From NCBI GenBank assembly GCA_014379885.1, contig JACMKW010000654.1, forward strand, positions 1 to 5,766: DNA of 5,766 bases, in the 5' to 3' direction. Made by a program: the position numbers and the translations under genes. Source of the DNA: Rhizobacter sp. Its GTDB lineage: Bacteria > Pseudomonadota > Gammaproteobacteria > Burkholderiales > Burkholderiaceae. The notes beneath the pieces are model-generated. The model was not told the origin of the DNA. It made no database searches and was given only the letters and a program-made list of their open reading frames with translations. Below, one piece after another: positions 1-5,766 of this stretch; within the stretch, counting starts at the first letter, position 1, and each line of letters starts with the position of its first letter.

Positions 1-521
1 CCACCGCCATGGCGCCGTCGATGTCAGCCAGCGCTCCCGCCGCAGCCGCAAGTGCACCCGCTGCCAGCGCTTCGGCCGCCAGTCTCGATAACCGCATTCA
101 AGACGCCAAGGGCGACGTGATCCGCCTCAACCGCGACCTGCTGGTGCTCGAAGAAGAGCTGCTGTTCCCGGCCAACACCCAAGTGGCGGTGTTCCTGTCG
201 ATGGACGTGGGCAAGCTTTTCGAGCTGGGCTCGGTGCAGGTGAAGCTCGATGACAAGGTGGTGGCGAACTACCTCTACACACCAGCGGAAGTGAAAGCCT
301 TGCACCGTGGCGGTGTGCAGCGCATGTACCTCGGCAACCTGAAGGCCGGCACACACGAGCTGGTGGCCTTGTTCACCGGCGGCGGCCCGCATTTCCGCGA
401 CTACAAGCGTGGCGCCACCATCAAGTTCGACAAGAGCACCGAGCCCAAGTACATCGAACTGCAGATCAAGGACTCCACTGGCAAGTTGCAGCCTGAGTTC
501 CAGGTCAAGGTCTGGCAATAA
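1..521 (+). CDS. Uncharacterised, probably periplasmic protein with coiled-coil helix and beta-rich C-terminal domain (5' end outside window)
   Basis: The frame is open from the first complete codon (position 3) to the TAA at 519-521. The first ATG in the window is at 9 and would give 170 residues. I treat the gene as 5'-truncated because the residues after that ATG (about 2-25) are Ala/Ser/Pro-rich with no basic n-region or hydrophobic core. They look like a linker after a signal peptide encoded upstream. Counting from the ATG at 9, residues 26-53 form a charged amphipathic helix containing LNRDLLVLEEELLFP. Residues 57-170 alternate short hydrophobic strands with turns (VAVFLSMDVG, VQVKLDDKVV, YLGNLKAGTHELVALFTG) and end in a strand, FQVKVWQ, suggesting a beta-sandwich. 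The visible part has no cysteine and no helix-turn-helix. The stop lies 8 nt before the next gene, so the two are probably co-transcribed. I recall similar proteins beside TPR and ExbB/ExbD-like genes, some mislabelled as AraC-type regulators; nothing here supports DNA binding. The coding call is strong; the function is unknown. Confidence 0.85.
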   Translation, partial: TAMAPSMSASAPAAAASAPAASASAASLDNRIQDAKGDVIRLNRDLLVLEEELLFPANTQVAVFLSMDVGKLFELGSVQVKLDDKVVANYLYTPAEVKALHRGGVQRMYLGNLKAGTHELVALFTGGGPHFRDYKRGATIKFDKSTEPKYIELQIKDSTGKLQPEFQVKVWQ

Positions 522-529
522 ACAGTCTC

Positions 530-2482
530 ATGGTCTTGCGCATGTCTCCAGCGTTTGTGCTGCGGCGGCTCGGCCTGGCTGCGGCGCTCGCCATGGCTTT
601 CAGTGGTGGTGCAGTGGCCGCCGACAAGATCGACCACAAGGTGAAGGATCCGCATTACGGCGACACGCTGTTCCAGTTCTATCAAGAGAAGTACTTCAGC
701 TCGGTGACGAGCCTGATGGTGTCGCAGCACTTCAACCGTGTCTCGCACCATGCCGACGAAGCCGAGGTGCTGCGGGGTGGCCTGCTGCTCTCGTACGGCA
801 TGCACCGCGAGGCCGGCGAGATCTTCGCGCAGCTGATCGAAAAGGGCGCCACACCACCGGTGCGTGACCGCGCCTGGTTCTTCCTTGCCAAGATCCGCTA
901 CCAGCGAGGTTTCTATCCCGAGGCCGACGACGCGCTGGGCCGCATCGAGAAGAACCTGCCACCGGACTTGGAAGAAGAGCGTGTGCTGCTCAAGGCCAAC
1001 GTGCTGATGGCGCGTGGTGATTACGGCGGTGCTGCCACCGTGCTCAACAGCATGGCCGACGTCTCCAAGGAAATCTCCAAAGGCACGACCAGCGCCAGTC
1101 TCTATGCCCGCTACAACCTGGGCGTGGCCTTGGTACGAAGCGGCAACCCGGTGGGCGGCAGCGCCTTGCTCGACCAACTTGGCAAAGCACCGACACCACC
1201 ACAAGCGACCGAAGAATTCCGCAGCCTGCGCGACAAGGCCAACGTGGCGCTGGGTTTCACCGCACTGCAAGACAACCGGCCCGAGGCCGCCGGGCCGTAC
1301 CTGGAGCGGGTGCGCCTGAACGGTTCGCAATCCAACAAAGCCTTGCTTGGCTTCGGCTGGGCCGCGGCCTCCACGAAGAATCACAAACAAGCCCTCGTGC
1401 CCTGGACGGAGCTAAGCCAGCGTGACAGCAGTGACTCGGCCGTGCTCGAAGCCAGCATCGCCTTGCCTTACGCCTTCGGTCAACTTGGCGCCTACGGCCA
1501 GGCGCTCGACCGGTACAACGCCGCCATCACGCTGTTCGAACGCGAGAACACCGGCCTCGACGAATCCATTGCCGCCATTCGCGCGGGCAAGCTGATCGAA
1601 GGTTTGCTGGAGCGCAACCCGGGTGAAGAAATGGGTTGGTTCTGGAACATTCGCGAGCTGCCGCAAATGCCGCATGCCGGCCACCTGACCCAGGTTCTCG
1701 CGCAGCACGAGTTCCAGGAAGCCTTCAAGAACTACCGCGACCTGCAGTTCCTCACACGCAACCTGCAGCAGTGGAAAGACAACCTGGGCGTGTTTGGCGA
1801 CATGCTCGACAACCGTCGCAAGGCCTACGCCGAGCGCCTGCCCACCATCTTGGCCAAGGCACGCGACAGCGGGTTGGGTGATCTCTCTCAGCGTGGCGCC
1901 GGGCTTACCACGGAGCTGGCAACCGCCGAGGCGCAAGGCGACGGTGTGGCCCTCGCCGACACCAAGGAGCGCGATCTGCTCGAACGGCTCGACAACGTGC
2001 AAGCCACGCTCAAGGATGCCGGCAACGAGCCCGACATGGTGGCCGCGCGTGAACGCCACCGCCTCGCTGCTGGCGCGATGACCTGGCGCCTGGCGCAGAC
2101 CTACACCGCGCGACTGTATGAAGCCAAGCGCGCCTTGCAAACACTGGAAGCCGGCATCAACGAGGCAAGGCAGCGCGAAGCCGCACTCTCACAGGCCCAA
2201 CGCGACGAACCTGCCCGCTTTGACCGTTTTGCCCAACGCATTGCCGAGCTCGACAAGCGCATGCAGGCGTTGATCCCGCTGGTGGCGAACCTTGGCAAGG
2301 AGCAGCAGGCAGCCTTGCAAGAGTTGGCCGTCGCCGAACTGACGGCCCAGAAAGAGCGGCTGGTCGCTTACTCCACGCAGGCGCGTTTTGCCGTGGCGCA
2401 GTTGTACGACCGCGCCAACAAGGCCTCCGAACCCGAGGCCAAGGGTGCCGGCGCGAAGGATGCAGACAATGCACCCAAGTAG
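530..2482 (+). CDS. Exported TPR-repeat protein with long coiled-coil C-terminal half
   Basis: This encodes 650 residues ending at TAG 2480-2482. The N-terminus is a Sec signal peptide: basic residues R4, R12 and R13, a hydrophobic core at about 14-25, and a likely cleavage after AVA at residue 30. There is no lipobox, so the mature protein should be soluble in the periplasm. Helix-turn-helix TPR-like pairs cover about 77-340, for example 77-105, 112-140, 150-175, 192-216, 236-262 and 306-336. A central stretch at 367-440 is rich in aromatic and charged residues (GWFWNIRELP, HEFQEAFKNYRDLQFL, NLQQWKDNL, MLDNRRKAYAERLP). I recall this pattern as conserved in relatives. Residues 440-625 are Ala/Glu/Lys/Arg-rich helices with coiled-coil character, and the last 20 residues are a low-complexity charged tail. 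The mature protein has no cysteine. An in-frame ATG at 542 also leaves a complete signal peptide. Neither start has a clear Shine-Dalgarno, so reinitiation after the stop at 521 is plausible. The role is inferred to be a scaffold in an envelope complex; partners are unknown. Confidence 0.93.
   Translation: MVLRMSPAFVLRRLGLAAALAMAFSGGAVAADKIDHKVKDPHYGDTLFQFYQEKYFSSVTSLMVSQHFNRVSHHADEAEVLRGGLLLSYGMHREAGEIFAQLIEKGATPPVRDRAWFFLAKIRYQRGFYPEADDALGRIEKNLPPDLEEERVLLKANVLMARGDYGGAATVLNSMADVSKEISKGTTSASLYARYNLGVALVRSGNPVGGSALLDQLGKAPTPPQATEEFRSLRDKANVALGFTALQDNRPEAAGPYLERVRLNGSQSNKALLGFGWAAASTKNHKQALVPWTELSQRDSSDSAVLEASIALPYAFGQLGAYGQALDRYNAAITLFERENTGLDESIAAIRAGKLIEGLLERNPGEEMGWFWNIRELPQMPHAGHLTQVLAQHEFQEAFKNYRDLQFLTRNLQQWKDNLGVFGDMLDNRRKAYAERLPTILAKARDSGLGDLSQRGAGLTTELATAEAQGDGVALADTKERDLLERLDNVQATLKDAGNEPDMVAARERHRLAAGAMTWRLAQTYTARLYEAKRALQTLEAGINEARQREAALSQAQRDEPARFDRFAQRIAELDKRMQALIPLVANLGKEQQAALQELAVAELTAQKERLVAYSTQARFAVAQLYDRANKASEPEAKGAGAKDADNAPK
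2455..2460 (+). promoter_or_regulatory. Shine-Dalgarno site deciding the start of the large TPR lipoprotein gene
   Basis: GAAGGA lies 8 nt before ATG 2469, inside the 3' end of the preceding gene. The in-frame ATG at 2460 overlaps the last base of this motif and so cannot use it. The site therefore favours 2469 over 2460, and also over the ATG at 2388. Confidence 0.6.
2469..2482 (+). other. 14-nt gene overlap (translational coupling site)
   Basis: The start codon at 2469 precedes the upstream stop TAG (2480-2482), giving a 14-nt overlap in a different frame. With the embedded Shine-Dalgarno, this suggests that ribosomes finishing the coiled-coil TPR gene help start the lipoprotein gene. Confidence 0.7.
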
Positions 2483-5288
2483 CGCAATCACGCGCCCGCT
2501 CCTGTATGCGCTGCTCGCCTGCGGCATGGTGGCCTGCGCAGGCAAGCGCACGAGCAACCAGCCCGAGCCCCCCACGATCAAGAGCCTGGCCAGCCGCACG
2601 GTCGACGTGCAAGCTGACAAGGGTGTCGTGACCGGCAACGAAGAAAAAGCCATTGCCGCCTACAGAACGTTTTTGGAGGTGGCGCCCAACGCGCCCCAGC
2701 GCTCCGAGGCCATGCGCCGCCTGGGTGACCTGGAAATGGACACCGCCGACAACAAGCTCGGCAGCGGCGAAGGCTCGGGCGTGCCCGACTACAAGGCCGC
2801 GATCGCGCGCTACCAGGATTACCTGAAGGCTTTCCCCAACGACCCCGGCAACGACCGCGTCTACTACCAGATCGCCCGCGCTTACGAGCAAAGCGGTGAC
2901 CTGGAAACCGCACTCAAGACGCTCGACGGCCTGGTGCAGCAGTACCCCAAGACCAGCTACCTCGCCGAAGCCCAGTTTCGCCGCGGCGAGCTCTTGTTCA
3001 CCACCCAGAACTACGTGAAAGCCGAGGAGGCTTACGCCACCGTGCTGAAGGGCGACCCGAAGGGCGCGTACCACGACCGCGCGCTGTACATGCACGGTTG
3101 GTCGCTGTTCAAGCAGGCCAAGGTGGAAGAGGCGCTGAACTCCTTTTTCGGTGTGCTCGACCTCAAGGTGGCCAACCGCGGCGGCGGTGCCGATCTCGGC
3201 AGTCTGGAAGGCCTCACACGGGGTGACCGCGAGCTGGTGGAAGACACCTTCCGCGTGACCAGCCTGTCGCTGGCCAACCTGCAAGGTGCCGAGTCGATCC
3301 CTGCCTACATCACGACCGACGCGCGACGCTCCTACGAATTCCGCGTGTACCAGCAGCTGGGTGAGCTCTACATCAAACAAGAGCGCACCAAGGATGCAGC
3401 CGACGCCTTTGGCACCTTTGCCAAGCGCGCACCGTTGCACGCACAAGCGCCGCAGCTGCAGGCGCGCGTGATCGACATCTACCAGGGCGCCGGCTTCTCC
3501 ATGCTGGCCCTCGATGCGAAGAAAGACTACGTCTCGCGCTACGGTGTGGAGAGCGAATTCCGCAAGGCCAACCCCGAGGGCTGGCAGGCCGCGCAGCCGC
3601 TGGTCAAGACCCACATGGCCGAGCTGGCGCGCCACCACCATGCGCTCGCACAAAAGAGCAAGGCCAGCGCTGATTACCAAGAGGCTGTGAAGTGGTATCG
3701 CGCCTACTTGAGCGCCTTCCCCAACGACCCCGAAGCCGCGCAGAACAACTTCCTGCTGGCCGAGCTGCTGTACGAAGACAAACGCTTCAGCGAAGCTGCC
3801 CTCGAGTACGAGCGCGCCGCATACGAGTACCCGGTGCACCCCAAGAGCGCAGACGCTGGCTACTCGGCGCTGCTGAGCTACGCGGCGCTGGAGAAGGCGG
3901 CACCACCGCCTGCCCAGTTGGCGGCCTTGCAGCGCACTGGTGTAGAAAGCGCACTTCGTTTCGGCAAGGCCTTCCCCACCGACACCCGCGCGGCCACCGT
4001 GCTCACCAACACCGCCGAGAAGCTGTTCGCACTGCGTGACGAGCGCGCAGCCGCGGTGGCGCAGCAGGTGCTGGCGCTCGAACCGCCTGCGCCCACCGCG
4101 CAGCGGCGTGTGGCCTGGACGGTGGTGGCCCACACCTCCTTCGAGAGCGGCGCCTACGACCGTGCCGAACGTGCTTACGTTGAAGTGCTGGCGCTGACGC
4201 CTGACAAGGAAGCCGGCCGCAACGAACTCGTCGAGCGCCTGGCCGCATCGGTCTACAAACAAGGTGAGAAGGCGCGCGCCGCCGGCCAGCTCCGCGAGGC
4301 CGTGGGCCACTTCAATCGTGTGGCTGTCGTGGCGCCGCAGTCGGCCGTGCGCGCCACCGCGCAGTTCGATGCCGCCGCCGCACTCATCGGCCTGAAAGAC
4401 TGGGACGGCGCCGCGCGCTCGCTCGAAGACTTCCGCCAGCGCTACCCCAAGCACCCGCTGCAGGCCGAGGTGGGCGGAAAGCTTGCCGTGGCCTATATGG
4501 AAAAGGGCCAGTGGAGTTTGGCTGCGGGCGAGTTCGAGCGCGCCGCGTCGTCGAGCAGCGACCCCAAGGTGGCCCGCGCTGCGCTGTGGCAGGCCGCCGA
4601 GTTGCATGAGAAGGGCGGAGCCCGTGCGCTCGCTGCCAAGACCTACGAGCGCTACCTCAAGCAATACCCCGACCCGCTGGAAACCAACCTCGAAGCCCGC
4701 TACCGGCTAGCGCAGATCGCCAAGAAAGATGGCAATGCGGCTCGTGAAGCAACCTTGATGAAAGAGATCTTCGTGGCCGACCAGAACGGCGGCGGTGCAC
4801 GCACCAACCGCACGCGCTACCTGGGTGCCATGGGCGCGCTGGTCATGGCCGAGCCTACCTTCGAGGCCTACCGCAAGGTGGCGCTGGTGGAGCCGCTGGC
4901 CAAAAACCTCAAGCTCAAGAAGGCCAAGATGGACGACGTGCTCAAGGCCTATGGCGTCGCCGCCAACTACGGCGTTGCCGATGTAACCACCGCAGCCACC
5001 TTCCACATTGCCGCGCTGTACCAAGACTTTGGCAAGGCCTTGATGAGCTCGCAGCGCCCCAAGAAGCTCTCCAAGCTGGAGCTTGAGCAGTACAACCTGA
5101 TGCTGGAAGAGCAGGCCGACCCATTCGCTGAAAAAGCGACCGAGATTCATGAAGTGAATGCCAAGCGCACCACCGACGGCATCTACGACCAATGGGTCAA
5201 GCGCAGCTTTGATGCACTCAAGGAGTTGCGCCCGTTGCGGTATGGCAAGTCTGAACGCGCGGAGGTGATCGTTGATGCGATTCGCTGA
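2469..5288 (+). CDS. Large TPR-repeat lipoprotein, probably outer-membrane anchored on the periplasmic side
   Basis: This encodes 939 residues ending at TGA 5286-5288. I chose the ATG at 2469 because GAAGGA (2455-2460) lies 8 nt upstream and a lipoprotein signal follows directly: R9, a hydrophobic core at 10-22, and lipobox MVAC with Cys23 (LLAC with Cys18 is a weaker alternative). Position +2 is Ala, not Asp, which predicts outer-membrane sorting by Lol. These are the only two cysteines. TPR-like helix pairs cover about 58-74, 107-232, 285-322, 380-455, 544-623 and 625-768, typically ending in YP or FP turns such as YLKAFPNDP (118-126), as in BamD/YbgF-like repeats. Residues about 773-939 form a separate helical C-terminal domain with a block at 863-890 (RPKKLSKLELEQY, LEEQADPFAEKA) and another at 903-930 (IYDQWVKRS, LRPLRYGKSE). 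That domain resembles, from memory, the C-terminus of large deltaproteobacterial TPR proteins of the AglT/GltE type. The gene overlaps both neighbours by 14 nt. A scaffold role is inferred; no enzymatic motif is seen. Confidence 0.93.
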   Translation: MHPSSAITRPLLYALLACGMVACAGKRTSNQPEPPTIKSLASRTVDVQADKGVVTGNEEKAIAAYRTFLEVAPNAPQRSEAMRRLGDLEMDTADNKLGSGEGSGVPDYKAAIARYQDYLKAFPNDPGNDRVYYQIARAYEQSGDLETALKTLDGLVQQYPKTSYLAEAQFRRGELLFTTQNYVKAEEAYATVLKGDPKGAYHDRALYMHGWSLFKQAKVEEALNSFFGVLDLKVANRGGGADLGSLEGLTRGDRELVEDTFRVTSLSLANLQGAESIPAYITTDARRSYEFRVYQQLGELYIKQERTKDAADAFGTFAKRAPLHAQAPQLQARVIDIYQGAGFSMLALDAKKDYVSRYGVESEFRKANPEGWQAAQPLVKTHMAELARHHHALAQKSKASADYQEAVKWYRAYLSAFPNDPEAAQNNFLLAELLYEDKRFSEAALEYERAAYEYPVHPKSADAGYSALLSYAALEKAAPPPAQLAALQRTGVESALRFGKAFPTDTRAATVLTNTAEKLFALRDERAAAVAQQVLALEPPAPTAQRRVAWTVVAHTSFESGAYDRAERAYVEVLALTPDKEAGRNELVERLAASVYKQGEKARAAGQLREAVGHFNRVAVVAPQSAVRATAQFDAAAALIGLKDWDGAARSLEDFRQRYPKHPLQAEVGGKLAVAYMEKGQWSLAAGEFERAASSSSDPKVARAALWQAAELHEKGGARALAAKTYERYLKQYPDPLETNLEARYRLAQIAKKDGNAAREATLMKEIFVADQNGGGARTNRTRYLGAMGALVMAEPTFEAYRKVALVEPLAKNLKLKKAKMDDVLKAYGVAANYGVADVTTAATFHIAALYQDFGKALMSSQRPKKLSKLELEQYNLMLEEQADPFAEKATEIHEVNAKRTTDGIYDQWVKRSFDALKELRPLRYGKSERAEVIVDAIR
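2832..2847 (+). repeat. 16-bp direct repeat, copy 1 (within TPR coding sequence)
   Basis: TTCCCCAACGACCCCG occurs here and again at 3717-3732, 885 nt later and in the same reading frame. Both copies encode Phe-Pro-Asn-Asp-Pro at the end of a TPR-like helix (YLKAFPNDP here). This is most likely a conserved repeat-unit turn, not a mobile or regulatory repeat. Confidence 0.5.
3717..3732 (+). repeat. 16-bp direct repeat, copy 2 (within TPR coding sequence)
   Basis: This is an exact copy of 2832-2847. Here it encodes the FPNDP of YLSAFPNDP (residues 413-421 of the large lipoprotein), 295 codons after the first copy. Confidence 0.5.
5261..5270 (+). promoter_or_regulatory. Extended Shine-Dalgarno site for the downstream TPR lipoprotein gene
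   Basis: GGAGGTGATC is a 10-nt match to the complement of the usual bacterial 16S rRNA 3' end (...GATCACCTCC...). It stands 9 nt (from GGAGG) before ATG 5275. It also encodes part of the C-terminus of the preceding gene (codons for Glu-Val-Ile), so the site is fully embedded in coding sequence. Confidence 0.75.
5275..5288 (+). other. 14-nt gene overlap (translational coupling site)
   Basis: ATG 5275 precedes the upstream stop TGA (5286-5288). The overlap has the same length and relative frame shift as the one at 2469-2482. Confidence 0.75.
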
Positions 5289-5766
5289 CGCTCCCCGCTG
5301 GTCTTTGCTCGCTGCGCTGTGCTGCGCCGGCGTCATGGGTTGCTCGTTGCTGCCTGAGTCCAAGGCCGAGGATCGACCGACCAGCCCGCCGCCTGTAGCG
5401 GTCAAACCGGCAACCAAGGCCGCCAGTGCGCCCGCTTCCGCGGCCTCTGCGGTGGTGGTGGTTGCGCCCAAGCCAGAGCCCGAAGTGGCCATCCCGCCCG
5501 CGGCGCAACGTGCTTTCGACGATGCCCGCCGCGCCATGCGTTCCAACCGCATGGATGAAGCCGAGCGTGGCTTCAAGGGCCTCATTCAGTTTCACCCCGA
5601 GCTCGGCGGCCCGCACGCCAACCTGGGTGTGATCTACCGCCAGGCCAACAAGCTGCCCGAAGCGGTGGCCGAACTGGAGCTGGCCGTGAAAGCCAACCCG
5701 CGCCAGCCGGTTTACTTCAACCAGCTGGGCATCACCTACCGCCTGCAAGGGCAGTTCGCCAAGGCC
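5275..5766 (+). CDS. TPR-repeat lipoprotein, partial (3' end outside window)
   Basis: The frame opens at ATG 5275 and stays open for 164 codons to the last base of the window. The start is supported by GGAGGTGATC at 5261-5270, with 9 nt between GGAGG and the ATG. The N-terminus is a lipoprotein signal: R2 and R8, a hydrophobic core at about 10-21, and lipobox VMGC with Cys23. Ser at +2 predicts the outer membrane. Residues 24-76 are a Pro/Ala/Ser/Val-rich low-complexity tether. From about 77, TPR units follow: 77-110 (helix pair ending FHPEL), 111-144 (GGPHANLGVIYRQANKLPEA, then LELAVKANPRQP) and a third starting at 145 (VYFNQLGITYRLQGQFAKA), which is cut by the window edge. Spacing of the Asn-Leu-Gly and Asn-Pro positions fits the 34-residue TPR period. 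These repeats are closer to the classical TPR consensus than those of the two upstream genes. The gene overlaps the preceding stop by 14 nt, implying translational coupling. It is probably another scaffold of the same envelope assembly; its total length and C-terminal content are unknown. Confidence 0.9.
   Translation, partial: MRFADAPRWSLLAALCCAGVMGCSLLPESKAEDRPTSPPPVAVKPATKAASAPASAASAVVVVAPKPEPEVAIPPAAQRAFDDARRAMRSNRMDEAERGFKGLIQFHPELGGPHANLGVIYRQANKLPEAVAELELAVKANPRQPVYFNQLGITYRLQGQFAKA

Noticed and set aside
9..86. Ala-rich start of the first protein as a signal peptide
   Set aside because: It lacks a basic n-region and its Ser/Pro content breaks any hydrophobic core. It looks like a linker, so the true start is probably upstream of the window.
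522..529. Promoter or terminator between the first two genes
   Set aside because: The gap is only 8 nt, with no hairpin or T-tract, and is too short for an independent promoter outside coding sequence.
530..545. ATG 542 as the start of the 650-residue protein
   Set aside because: It cannot be excluded, since the signal peptide stays intact with a four-residue shorter n-region. ATG 530 was kept because it is closer to the upstream stop and neither start has a clear Shine-Dalgarno.
401..1390. 329-codon open frame on the minus strand
   Set aside because: It spans the junction of the first two genes in antisense and has no domain or ribosome binding site support. Long antisense frames are expected at this G+C content.
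2388..2468. Earlier start (ATG 2388) for the large lipoprotein, adding 27 residues
   Set aside because: The added residues are Arg/Pro-rich and would bury the lipoprotein signal. Shine-Dalgarno GAAGGA serves ATG 2469, which places the signal at the N-terminus.
2157..4664. 835-codon open frame on the minus strand
   Set aside because: It lies opposite the two TPR genes, has no plausible domain or signal, crosses a real gene junction, and reads as antisense of GC-rich codons (His/Gly/Leu/Val-rich with no structure). The plus-strand genes have signal peptides, Shine-Dalgarno sites and TPR periodicity.
4707..5585. 292-codon open frame on the minus strand
   Set aside because: It crosses the junction of the two lipoprotein genes in antisense. 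Its low-complexity Gly/Ala/Thr stretch is simply the complement of the Pro/Ala tether of the last gene.

Overview
The window is about 5.8 kb of GC-rich DNA (roughly 64% G+C by eye). It is tightly packed with four co-directional plus-strand genes and has no RNA gene, mobile element, CRISPR array or visible terminator. Codon use (strong G/C at third positions), the gene products and the gene order suggest a betaproteobacterium of the order Burkholderiales. That assignment is inference from style, not from a marker gene.

Layout. (1) Positions 1-521 hold the 3' part of a gene for a small, probably periplasmic protein. It has an Ala/Ser/Pro-rich stretch, a short coiled-coil-like helix and a beta-rich C-terminal domain. 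(2) After an 8-nt gap, positions 530-2482 encode a 650-residue exported protein with a Sec signal peptide, TPR-like helical repeats and a long coiled-coil C-terminal half. (3) Positions 2469-5288 encode a 939-residue TPR lipoprotein with a conserved-looking non-TPR C-terminal domain. (4) Positions 5275-5766 hold the 5' part of another TPR lipoprotein gene, which runs off the right edge. Genes 2/3 and 3/4 each overlap by exactly 14 nt, and each downstream start has a good Shine-Dalgarno sequence inside the upstream gene. All four genes are therefore very probably one translationally coupled operon whose two ends lie outside the window.

How they may work together. All the products look exported: one Sec-secreted protein, two lipoproteins predicted for the outer membrane, and one protein whose start lies upstream. 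TPR scaffolds hold protein partners together, so the operon reads as the periplasmic/outer-membrane part of a multi-protein envelope assembly. From memory of related genomes, gene sets of this kind often sit beside ExbB/TolQ- and ExbD/TolR-type proton-channel genes and an 'AgmX/PglI C-terminal domain' protein. They have been compared with the core of the Myxococcus Agl/Glt trans-envelope machinery. None of those partners is inside this window, so the link is a hypothesis. No experimentally established function can be assigned to any of the four genes from this sequence alone.
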